A stretch of DNA of 64,000 bases from Phlebiopsis flavidoalba (lineage: Eukaryota; Basidiomycota; Agaricomycetes; Polyporales; Phanerochaetaceae). Below, piece by piece: positions 47,712-58,058 of this stretch. The DNA is taken from positions 231,927 through 295,926 of the forward strand of contig JAOCPU010000049.1 of assembly GCA_035772785.1 (NCBI GenBank), in the 5' to 3' direction. Position 1 is the first letter of the stretch; each line of letters begins with the position of its first letter. The translations under genes were made by a program, and so were the position numbers. The notes beneath the pieces were generated by a model, which worked only from the letters and a program-made list of their open reading frames with translations, did not search any database and was not told where the DNA came from.

Positions 47712-48239
47712 TGCCGTTGAACGTGGGGGGTGGGAGAATGAAGAGTGAGTTGTAGGCGCGTGTGGGTGGGAATGATGAGAGCAGGATTCCTGTAAACATG
47801 GTCACGTGAGTTGGAAGGTGATGGAAGTCCTTCCAAGCAATTTCTTACTGCATCAATAGATCCATTGACTTGTAATGAGCCCTAGGCAAGTGTTTAATGC
47901 ATTAGCTACTGCCAGCTGGCTGTACCTGTGCAATGCATTAATCTCCAGCCAGCTCGGTGAGGCTTCTGCAGGCGTGGCTGGGGGGGTTTGAATGCCGTTG
48001 ATGTACACACCATTCTGGGAATGTAGATTAGATTGAGCTCTCTGGTCTCTTATCTGTAAACCTTGCTGTGTTGCCATCACATCCGATGGTGTACTCGCGC
48101 GCGCCGCCTGCCGGCGCTCACTGCGCTCTCTCTTTGTCTTTGTTTGTACGCCCGCACACTGCCAAATTGGGCACGCTCCCGCGCTGCGCCTTGCATGGAC
48201 CGGATTGGGTGCCCTATTTGGGGGCTCCCTTCTATTAGA

Positions 48240-48950
48240 CAGCATGTACATTATATACAAACTCAAATGCGATTGTAATTGCGCTACTATGAAGGCTATA
48301 GGTAGTTGTAATAAGCCTGTACTAAAATTCGCAATAAATGATGCATAAATACATATATATTTGTGTGCTTTGTGCAGTCCATTTCCATGGCTGTAGATAC
48401 ACAATGGGGTAAATTGACAAGGCTTCTAATGTGTGTACATATTATTCTCAACATTATGGCATTAATTCACCTGCTTCCAGTCATTAAAATAAAATATTAC
48501 CGATAAATACGTATATATATTCGAAAGAGAAGTGCAGAATGGCTCTGCAACACTAGTAACCTGGCTTCATACATATGAAACAATACAGAGACCAGTATCA
48601 TAGTTGTAAATGATGGCAATGCTCAAGGGATGAGTGTATAATGCCAAGATGTCCTCATGTTGCAATACAGCCACTCAGGCAGTACATAGAGTAAATGGAT
48701 TTACATACTACAATCATGATGAAATATACAAACTGTTTTACACCCAAATAACACATTCTCCTTGTGCACAAAGAGTTTTTCAAGGGGGATAAGCAACCTG
48801 GGAGCAAATGAAGTAAATGATGAAAACACATGAGCCAAGGATAGTTATCATGGATCTGAAGGCATCAGATACATTGAGAGGTTATAGGAAGTAATACAGG
48901 AGGCATATCACTTATGATTCCACCGCTGAGAAAGCACCGAGAAATAAAAC
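48240..48950. other. AT-rich non-coding part of the 3.3-kb element
   Basis: About 0.7 kb of AT-rich sequence without open frames of note or clear tandem structure. Confidence 0.5.
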
Positions 48951-49599
48951 GACATTTATGAAGATAGGCGCCCAGTCGAACGTCGAGGAGAAGGGGAGCC
49001 GGATGAAAGAATACAGCTCCGGGTTGCTAATCGAAGGGCATGAACATCCTCTCTAGCAATGTAGAGAGCTTGTGCATGCCATCCGACAGCAATGGAAACG
49101 GTGGAGTGATGATTAATTGAGGCACTCACCTGTTTGTGAGCACATACGGGTGCCCTCATTCCAGGAAGGCCATTCGATCGTTAGTAGGGCCTATATCGTA
49201 GATATGCAATCGTTAATATGTCTAGATAATGTAGAGAATGTTTCAAATGAACGGATAAGCCTACGTGACAGAATGAATGGGGTACATACCGGTTATAACA
49301 GGCCAGCCCTTGCGCGCCGAGTTCCGTTGTAGGCGTACGTCTAGTGGCTGAAATAAGAAACGGACTTCATAATCGAGTTCTACATACTGAAAAAACGGTG
49401 GTGTGAGTGCCTTCTGTTGTATCTAGCCAATCGTGTGGTGGATGGAAGGTTGAATGCTAGCGAAATGGAGGAGAAGTTGAGCGAGCGACGAGGTGAAAAT
49501 AATGATTTCCCTGAGATGCGTGGGAACTACTCACCAGAAGGTAGCTGATATTCCCCTGAACACATCCCGAGACACGCCGAAACGACCCGAGAAACAGTT

Positions 49600-50815
49600 C
49601 GTGCGAGAGCGCACAGTTTGTGGTCGCCCGAGGCTGGCCGAGGCAACCCAGAGGTCGCCCGAGGGCTAAAGCGCCCAGGTCTGGTTGTCCCAAACCACCA
49701 CCCTCGACCGTCGTTCGCGAGACGGCGGTCTCTACCTTCTTTCTCGATGCCCAGCCTGGCCCTTCCTAGAAGGACTCTGGTGTGCCTCCTCCCGTTTCTG
49801 CTCCACCTGGGAGCCCGGTCGTCAATCCGCGCTGCCCAGCCCCGCGCTCGGCCACCACGACCACGGCGACACCCACGACGAACCCCGATGCCTCAACAGC
49901 GTCGAAGAACGTCGGAGCAGTGCACTCGGTGCATGCTCCAACGTTCCATATGGGCAGGGCACGGCTACAAGCTTCTGGGACAAAGGTGCGTGGCGGGCCG
50001 TGTTTGGCTACACCATAGCAGCTAACCCGCGAGAACCCCACCGCCAAGCAGCGTGGAGGACGATCCGAATCGTCCTCCACGTCACAAAGGTGCGTTACTC
50101 ACACACTGCCCTCCGTACTCACCGCTCCTGCGTCCCCCAGCGCAGACATCACCTCGACCACCCACCCCCGGTTCTGCCAGCCCACCACCGCCGCCGCCGC
50201 CACCATATTGCGTCAGAAGCGACGCATTATGGTTGAGCACCGGCCGTGTAGAGCGTACAGACAAGTACGCCTACGTCCAGGCGTGCGGGGGCGCGCCCCA
50301 GCTACCCCATTATCCGACCTCCCCACCCCCCTCCCACTCGGCTCTCACCGGCCCCACGCCCTCCCTCACCGTCTCCGTCATGCGTCAGAAGCGACGCAGG
50401 ACCCCTCGCGAACACGGCGCCATCAAGCGGTGCGCACACTCCCAGCAGGGTGCTGGATCCCGCGCCCCTGCGCGACCCCCGTCTCCACCGTCCCTCCCGC
50501 TCCCACGTCGTCCAGACGCACATCATTATGTGCGCCGAACGGATGGAAGCCAGGGGTCCATTGGTGCCCACCGCCCGCCGCGCGTGCGCTCGGCGGCGCC
50601 CCCCACGACGACCGCACGAGCCGCTGGCCACCCTCAATACGCACATGCCATGCCGCCTCGCCTCGCTCACGCGCTGGTGTGCGCGCCGCTTCTCGAACGT
50701 CAACGCCATGCTATTGCCCAGCGCCGTCGCCCAGCACCGTCGCCGTCGTCGCCGCCGCCACCGGCGCCTGGTGCCCGCCACCGCCCGCTCCGATTAAACC
50801 CCCGTAGCACATATA
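49600..50815. other. GC-rich core of the 3.3-kb element, coding status unclear
   Basis: Frames of 100-255 codons open on both strands and are dominated by Pro, Arg, Ala and Ser. The + frames contain low-complexity proline stretches and a Cys-containing segment, VGAVHSVHAPTFHMGRARLQ, but no known domain. It may be a degraded passenger gene or merely biased composition. The sequence TGCGTCAGAAGCGACGCA occurs twice (50,209-50,226 and 50,381-50,398). Confidence 0.35.
50209..50398. repeat. 18-bp palindromic direct repeat, two copies
   Basis: TGCGTC-AGAAGC-GACGCA at 50,209-50,226 and 50,381-50,398. Each copy is itself a 6-bp-arm hairpin. Confidence 0.75.
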
Positions 50816-50981
50816 TATAGTGTTTTTATGTACATGTAGAGTAGTTTAGTTAATGAAGCAATGATTTATACCTAAAAAGTATGAAAAAGCCCGAGAAAAA
50901 GCGAATTTAATCGACGCGGCTGGGCGGGGGCGTGCCATATTAGGCAGCCGTCGGTAAAGCGCCGCGGGCAGCGGACGGCGG

Positions 50982-51056
50982 ACAGTAAATCAGACGCTCG
51001 ATAACAGCCCGATAACAGCCCACCGCTGTTATCTGGCTGTTATCAGTGTTTTACTG
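50982..51056. repeat. Compound hairpin near the right end of the 3.3-kb element
   Basis: GATAACAGCC at 51,000-51,009 and again at 51,011-51,020 face GCTGTTATC at 51,025-51,033 and GGCTGTTATC at 51,035-51,044. An outer pair CAGTAAA / TTTACTG (about 50,982-50,988 and 51,050-51,056) extends the structure. Confidence 0.8.
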
Positions 51057-51274
51057 CATTGGGTGAGGTTCTGGTGATGCTGCTGCAGCATATTCAAACC
51101 CAGCTCGCAGATAGAAAGCAGCCGATAATGCATTAAACTCTACCTGGAGATTAATGCATTGCGCTTTACAGTCGGGGCTGGCATATAATGCATTAAACAC
51201 TTGCCTAGATGTGTTGTAATTACGACTTCAATTGGCTCTAATATGATATGTAACATCACAAGATTAACCCAGCC

Positions 51275-52827
51275 TCAACGCGATCCTGTTTGCAGTGATT
51301 TCACAGTTGAGAAAGCCTCAATGGCTTGTTTCCAACGTGTACTACGCGCAGCCACTTCCGCGTCAGCACGCTCCTTGCTTGCAGCTTCAAAGTCTTCCCA
51401 ACGACGGAACCCATAATGAGCCCATCGAAAGAGTCCGCCCGCAGAATATTGCGTGAATGAAACTCGAGACTCGTGCGGGGCCACCGCGACGTTACCGTGC
51501 CTCAGCGTGGCGGACGGGATAATGATGAGCGAGCCTGGAGGAAACTGGATGACGAGCTTCAATTGGCGAAGGATGAGGTGGCCGCCGGTCGCCGGTAGTA
51601 CGAAGTCCCCGCCACACCAGATAGGACAAACGCCATTAGCTTTGTTGCCGAAATCCGAGTGCTCGAAGGTCACAACTCTACCAAAGTTCACCGAAGCCGC
51701 GGCGAAGATGCTCTCGTCGTGAGCTCGGCGTAGGTAGGGCTGTTTTTCGAGGAGGGCGGTGATGTTTTCTGCGTATTCGCGATACAGTTTGGGGAAGTAA
51801 TAAGCAAACATGCCTAAGGACGTGGTCAGCGAGAAGGATGCTACATATCTGATACACACGTACTGTTGCCCCAACGCACAACACACGTCGCACATGGGGA
51901 TCGCTGTATAGTGTATCAAGGACCTTCTGGTTCCACTTGCTGAGTCGAAGGTTACCCGGTTTCTGTAAAGACATGAGCATTCACACCCAAGGAATAAAAC
52001 GTGCGCCCCTCTTACTGTCTGTCCCCCACCGTACGAGACTCCGGACGCTATGGTACGGAAGCAGCCTCGTCGATCCTGTTTCTTGCCGAACTTCAGCCTC
52101 TTCTCTGCCACGACAAAGCCTTCTGGACACCGAGGGTCGTTTTATCCCAAGTGGGGTCGTTCACTAAGGCCTTCCAGGGAGCGCGGCAAAGATGCGCCCC
52201 TCCGTCGAGGTGAGGCCCATTGGATCTCTACGGTTCGTCAGTACGATTAAGGTAACCATGTTCCAAACTTACCGTCCATTCCATTCCATCACCTCGAAGC
52301 CCTCACTCCGGAGTTTCTTCAAGGGTAGGCGTTCGTTGAGCGACGTTCAGGTCTCGCCGTCCGATGAATGCACCCTTGGCCCACGTGAGATTGGCGAGAC
52401 TGAAGCCCGTCTTCACGTGTGCGAGGCCAATGTTTCGTGCGGATACGCTGGAGCGTATCTTGTGTTGCACAGGATCCCGGGAAGCGGCCTGCATTTCCTT
52501 ACGCTTTCGTTTACGCCTCGCGTACTTGCCTCGCTTGGCGTGGTTCAGAGACTTGTTGGGCTCGCTGGCAGAGGCGGTACAGGTCGGGTGGACGTCGTCG
52601 CCGTCGTCATCGCTGGATTCGACATTTGAAGATGCCGCGGTGTTGAATAAGGGTTTCGTTAAGTGTATCGGATATTCGGGGTGGCCTGTGGCTACTGGGC
52701 TGAGTAAGGGGGAAGCCGGGGGCGACGACAGGGGGCTCGAAGATGGAGAAGACGGCGGCGAATATACAAGGTCTAACCCCTCTGAATCTGACAAGTTCTC
52801 CTTTTCCCGCTCATCCTCTAGATCCAA
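51275..52827 (-). CDS. TET/JBP-family 2-oxoglutarate/Fe(II) dioxygenase
   Basis: Fungal member of the TET/JBP family, which oxidises 5-methylcytosine or thymine bases in DNA; the substrate here is untested. Exon 1 (start 52,827) is MDLEDEREKENLSDSEGLDL, a Ser/Pro-rich acidic region and a basic KRGKYARRKRKRKEMQA patch. Then SEGFEVMEWNGR and a GT..AG intron at about 52,273-52,220. Next come AALPG, GVSYGGGQT, an intron, KPGNLRLSKWNQKVLDTLYS, an intron, then MFAYYFPKLYREYAENITAL and IFAAASVNFGRVVTFEHSDF. Fe ligands are H (51,659-51,661) and D two residues on, plus H in PSATLRHGN (51,497-51,499). The 2OG arginine is in RVSFTQYSAGGLFRW (51,464-51,466). The frame does not join perfectly near 52,165 and at the third intron, so it is either indel-affected or recently dead. 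Confidence 0.85.
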
Positions 52828-53130
52828 CGCCCTTTGCAGCAGCTCCCCCCAGATCCTCCGTCGTCTGACAAGTCATCTTCACTCTAATGGCGAGCTCCTT
52901 CATGCAACCCACAGTTGAGAAGGCGTCCTTCACTGCCTTGCCCACATACGGCGAAAAAATCTGTCCAGAGCGTGTTCGTCGCGTCGACATCGTGGCTAAA
53001 AGCACAATTCGTTAGTATCTGGTTCGTTGCTATGCAAAAGAGGGTGACCACGTCACAATATCGCGTGCAAGCCCATAGCACATTTTCGAGAGACATGCTA
53101 CTCTCTCCATCTGGAGAATCCTCAAACACG
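52828..53130. other. Upstream region of the TET/JBP gene
   Basis: About 0.3 kb. A leftward 81-codon frame here (52,884-53,129) has no known motif. It may be 5' UTR or an extra exon. Confidence 0.35.
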
Positions 53131-53990
53131 AATTAGCATGAATTAGTGGAATTCTCCTTACATGCTGTATACTTGAAACAAACAGATGGCTAATGATGCT
53201 AAAACTGCTAATCCGTTAATTCACTACTATCCACATACTTTTTTCAGCTTATTTGAGACTAATCTAGTAATTCACTTGTTTTTTCACCTTTCTTGACCTT
53301 AATCAGTTAATTTGTGACTTTCATTGCTGTAATAGACTTTTAGCCTATTTGCCAACTTACCAGTGTATTATAGCTGGCTTTCTTGTAATTAAGACTTAGT
53401 TGTTTTTTTCTACTGGTTTTAATGCTTATGCATAGCTTTTGGAAGCTTTACCAAGGGGTTTAAGAACTTTTTTCCACACTTTTTTCAGGCTTAACTACTA
53501 TTGTGCTAACTGGCTATTGAGAACCTTTTGAACAGTTTATTATAAAATAAACATGGGTTATATCTGTGAATTGCACTTTTCAATGGATTATCTGGCTGCT
53601 TCAATCTTACTTACTCTACAGTATATTGCTATTCAGCTATTCAATATACTGACAAAAGACTATCAATTTGTGTTTCCCTAATCATTCACTAGTCTGCTTA
53701 CTGATTAAGTTCCTTTTATATAACCACAAAAAACATATTATAATTGTCTCACTGAGATATTGATATACTGCCTGAGCACACAGGTATAATGAGGATGCTC
53801 TCAAGCTTTTCTATTTCAGAATGCAATCATTGAGTGAAAAACATACTCACTATAGACTATAGTAATAGCCCAGTAAGATTCTCTGTACACTAATCTCTAT
53901 GTACCCGGCCCCTATGTATACAGAGGCCAAATTTACCACAGAGTTAGTGCAATGAATAATATGATCAAGATCCTACGATGCGAAGGTTAG
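53131..53990. repeat. AT-rich arm, left, of a candidate element
   Basis: About 0.86 kb with recurring degenerate words such as AATTAGTG, GTTAATTTG and CACTTTTTTC. Similar words occur in inverted orientation at 55,620-56,110. There are no genes. Confidence 0.5.
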
Positions 53991-55610
53991 AACATGGGCA
54001 ACCAAAGCCAAAAAAAACTCACGCTAACGTTTCTCGAGTCGTTCGGCGCTTGTGCTTCAGTCGCGTTAGTGGCTTGTCGATGTTTCATGAACGCCGCCGC
54101 CCGGATTTTGTTCACTTGCTCGTGCGATGAGTCTCGCGATCCGCCCACTCCTGTCCTTGCGAAAGTCTCTCGACGCGTCGACGCGTCGTTTATGTCCGGT
54201 CGGCTTTCCCAAGCGCCCGGGACTCGCCGCGCGTCGACTCCAAGGTCGAAGCGCCCGAGTTCGACTTCACTCTGCCACCACCAGACGTCGTTTGCAAGCA
54301 CGACGGCCGCTCCTCGTTCGCACAGGGGTCTCTTACGAGGCCTCTGATGGACTCTCTTTTGCCCCCCACTGCCCACGAAGTCTTCTCCAACCCGCGCGCC
54401 GCCATACTTGAACACCGCCGTGCGCCCGACTTGCGCACCACCGGGACCGACGAGCCCTACCAAAGGGATCGAAGACCCAGCGACGACAGACAACGCTCCA
54501 AGAGCGTGGAGGACGACCGGGGAGGTGTGCTCGGCACACGAACCGGCCTCCTGCGGGACGGTGCGAGCCTGCGGGCTCCGCGGCAGTCGGTGAGTTACTA
54601 GAACACTCCAAGGACCACAGAGCCATCTGACGACGCTGTCGCGCACGTTACGAACGTGCGCGACAAACACGACACGGTCGGTGAGTTCCCCCGTTCCTCT
54701 TTTTCGACGCCCCCACCCCCGTCCCTCTCGATGCCCGGCCCCTGCGCCCTCCATGGTGCTCTGCCCGACCCCGGCCCTTGTCGACGACCACGCCCCCGCC
54801 CTCGTCGATGCCCAGGCCCCACGTCTCCTCAACGCACGAGCCCCGCCCTTCCTAACGTGCCAGCTCACACTCTCAGCCCTCGCCGTCTTGATGCCCCGGC
54901 CCCCGACTCACTCGAAGCACACCTGCAAGCACGCGCCCACGCGTTTTTTCGATGGACACGCGTCACGCACTCGCACGCCCTTTATGTGCGCGCCCCCATC
55001 CTCATCTTCTCGACGCCCCGGCCCTCCCTCAATGCTTGCGCCTTTCTCGAGGCCCACATCCGCAGGGCCTGCCCCACGACCTCGTCCGCGGATTCCGCGT
55101 TCTGGTCGCGCCGCCCTCCTCGACGTTACCATCCACGTTCGCACGCAGCCCTGCCCACGACCTCGCACGTGCCCCGGTTCATCCCATTTTTCAACGCCCG
55201 AGCCCCGGCCCTCATCCTCCTCAACGCCCTCGCCCTCGCTCAATCGTCGACCCTGAACTCAGCGATCACCTCAGCCCCCGCACCGCACCAGCCCGTCGTT
55301 TTCCGATGCAAGAACACCAACCGAGGCCATCCTGGGGCCCAAGACACCCGTTCGCTTTGCCGGCCTCTCCGTCGGAACGAGCCTCACAATGCCGCGTTGA
55401 TTGCGCGGTCACGCGCACGACGCTTCGCCACCCACCGCACATCTGGTCATACGCATCGCCGTAGCCGTTACCAAAGACACCACGCGCACAGGGCCGCGAC
55501 TTGGTGAGTGCACCTTCACTATTTGAACAACATACCGCCGTGCCCACGCCAGTATAAATAGTGCAACAGCAATGACGGGGCACACTGACGCCCTCGTCAC
55601 CACACTCAAA
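53991..55610. other. GC-rich core of the 53.1-56.1 kb candidate element
   Basis: Long frames on both strands, up to 293 codons, are almost wholly Pro/Arg/Ser/Ala. From about 54,700 to 55,240 a degenerate minisatellite built on CTCGACGCCC and GGCCCC explains most of them. No domain was recognised. A degraded passenger gene is possible. Confidence 0.35.
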
Positions 55611-56150
55611 ACCAATGTGAAATTGAGTAGTGGGTATGAATAGTCTCTAGTGTTGTGTACATGAATGTTACCCCTGTAGTGTGTATGTTACCACATGTAA
55701 TATGTATGTAGGCACAATGTATATGATCATATATATAACCTTCTAAACACCTCAGAGAGCATGCTGGATGCCTAGGATATGATTATACCTATTATATGCC
55801 AGTATATAACACTCTGAAAAATGTGAATTAGTGGAAAAACCACTTAGCTGTGTATTAGCCTCAGAGTACCAAATTAACAGAATAGTCTGCAGAAAGTGCG
55901 AAAAAAGTGACCAAATTAGTTGAAAAAAACCACTTAGCTGCGTATTAGCCTCAGAGTACCAAATTAACGGAATAGTTTTGCAGAAAGTGCCAAAAAAAGC
56001 GACCAATTAGTGAGGTGATAGTGTCAAATTAATGGTCAACCTATGTCATTTGGACACGATTTCCAGAGGTATTAACACAGTTTCACTAATTCACTATTCT
56101 GTCATGGATTTATACTAATGTGGGTGGATTAGTATTTGAAGGTTCCCAAC
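55610..56150. repeat. AT-rich arm, right, of a candidate element
   Basis: It ends ACTAATGTGGGTGGATTAGT then ATTTGAAGG. The complement of this end resembles the left boundary near 53,110-53,145 (CCTCAAACACGAATTAG and ATTAGTGG). Confidence 0.45.
55827..56005. repeat. 88-91-bp tandem duplication
   Basis: ATTAGTGGAAAAACCACTTA through GTGCGAAAAAAGTGACCAA (55,827-55,914) is repeated at 55,915-56,005 with a few changes, and a third copy begins at 56,006. Confidence 0.8.
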
Positions 56151-57812
56151 CAGATGTCGGCAAGTAGAGGGTGCGCGTATCAGGTAAATATCTCTCGCAG
56201 ACACCGTAGAAACCGCATTGTGTGATTCGACAGCGTGCGCAGGACAGAGATTTTTCACCCGTGTCGTTCGCGCTGTCAGATGGGTACTGCCCACCGGCGT
56301 GTCGTGCGTCCGCGATTTCCATCGTAGAAACACATGGTCTGGTTTCAGCGCGGAGAGCTCGGCGTTTTGTAGGTGGACAGACAGGACCGTACATATGCGA
56401 AAGGTAGCAGAGTCTCGAAACGTGAAGCAAGGCACGGTCAACCGCGTTGTGCGATGGTACACGGGGACAACACAAAACCCCGAACGGCACGCAGACGGCG
56501 ACCGAAACAGCAACGCGAACAAGAAACACAGAAAAGCAGTAAAGTATTTAGACTCACGTTACTCTAAACGAGAAGAGCGTCGACAGTAAGAGTGCTGAGG
56601 AGATGCGACGAGCCGCGAAGGTAGAGGTTGAGGAACAAGTCGTGTAGCGCCTAACGCGGGCACTTGGGCCAAAAACTATCTTGAGCGTATGTTGAAGAAG
56701 TCCGTCAACGATTCACGCTTAAGTAAAATTATTCCACCGTAGCACTCTTCACTGTTCACTTACTGCTAAGTATTGCTTTTAGGTACAGACATATTTTCAG
56801 GGCAATGAACGGCCTGCCATTGACGTTCTTTTACGGTGCATGGATGGGACCTACGTCTGCCTTCGACCCCTCGTGTGGCAGTGACCCGTTAGCACACTAA
56901 AGGACGAGTACGACGCTGAGGATATTTGATATGATTTAAGTCACACAGAGTAAGCAGAGCCCGCGCCGAAATCTCCTAGACGTGCAACTACAATATGGCG
57001 CAGTGTGGCCGGTGTCTTAGGGCGGGTGGCTTCTCGTAGTTCACGTAGAACTTCTACATAGACTGAGGAAGTAGAACCGTAAGCGTTTAGTAGAAGTAGA
57101 ACCGTAAGCCGTAGACAGTGTAAATTATGCCTCGTATGTGAAAGATATGCTTCATGGCATGGCGGGAATGGTACGCGGTGGACTGCGTGTATGCATTGTG
57201 CGCACGGCGTAAACGGTCCGTCGCACTTTGGAATAGGATGCTCGCAAGGCCTTGTCTAACCGTAGGTATGTTTTCAGGTACAGAGCCAACGTCTTACTGT
57301 GCACAAATACTGCGCCGTACTTGATAGAGAACGAACCACTGAGCACTGCATGTTCGGGTACTATTGACACGACCTATCGCGCATCACTTGCAACGGTCGA
57401 TCCGCGAACACGGCACTCTCATTTCAAGTGCGTGCTTGCGTGGGCCGGTTGTCTCGAAAGCACACTTCTAAGCTAGCCTACTTGTGATCATACATACCAT
57501 ATGATTCACGTTTGCATGGTAGCACTACTACAGCTTAGCCCTAGTCTTACACAAATCTAGAGAGCACCACAAGGTGGGTAAGTTGCTGTTATCTCTGTGT
57601 TGCGGCAGACATCCCCAATAAGCATCTTCAAGGCCTTTTAACGAATGGAATTACCTCACGCGGTGCTGTATCGCAAGATATGCCTCACACCGAACTCAAC
57701 GCACACTAATCTCGAAGCAAAAGTTGCCTCTTTTAGCAGTTAAGATACCTTTTTGGAACGTTTAGGGTTAGGGTTGGCACACTTTTCCGTCATAAAAATA
57801 ATCCAAGAAAGC
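56151..57812. other. Unassigned sequence
   Basis: A 1.66-kb stretch. Overlapping frames of 120-139 codons at 56,110-56,589 on both strands have no known motif. A short imperfect direct repeat, AGTAGAACCGTAAGC, occurs twice at about 57,070-57,110. TTAGGGTTAGGGTT at 57,762-57,775 resembles two telomeric units but is too short to mean much. Confidence 0.4.
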
Positions 57813-57998
57813 ATGTTGATTCCAAAGAAAAAACAATACGAGACAGATAGCAGCGAGTACGATAGCGACGACATAGTCCAAGAAAAAAAACCAAGAAATG
57901 CGAGATGTGCGACCAAGAAAAAATCATGCAAGCTCAAGGACACGGACAAACCCAGGTATAGTCAACGCGAGATTCCACGCCCTGTTCGCAGACCCTAG
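57813..57998 (+). CDS. Hypothetical small charged protein
   Basis: Starts MLIPKKKQYETDSSEYDSDD, then EKKPRNARCATKKKSCKLKD. It is strongly charged, with alternating acidic and basic blocks. An intron with GTATAG...CCTAG borders could extend it to about 58,050. No family recognised. It may be a random frame. Confidence 0.25.
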   Translation: MLIPKKKQYETDSSEYDSDDIVQEKKPRNARCATKKKSCKLKDTDKPRYSQREIPRPVRRP

Positions 57999-58058
57999 AT
58001 TTGGGAACCCCCGAAGCAACAGTCACGGATCCCGACGACGACGACGAAAGCATCAAGC

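Larger units (their letters stand above)
47882..51208. mobile_element. 3.3-kb element with ~70-bp terminal inverted repeats, nested between KDZ2 and TET/JBP genes
   Basis: The left end reads CTAGGCAAGTGTTTAATGCA then TTA. The complement of the right end begins with the same 23 bases. After a diverged 20-base gap both share GCAATGCATTAATCTCCAG, and the motif TTTAATGCATTA recurs. No target duplication is certain, although TGTAAT occurs a few bases outside each end. The inside is AT-rich at 48,240-48,950 and GC-rich at 49,600-50,810. No transposase was recognised, so it is probably non-autonomous. Confidence 0.75.

Noticed and set aside
53987..54868. 293-codon leftward open frame
   Set aside because: It is explained by GC-rich degenerate minisatellite. 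An equally long frame exists on the opposite strand and no domain is visible.
57762..57775. TTAGGGTTAGGGTT, possible interstitial telomere
   Set aside because: Only two units. It is easily expected by chance and no further telomeric sequence is nearby.
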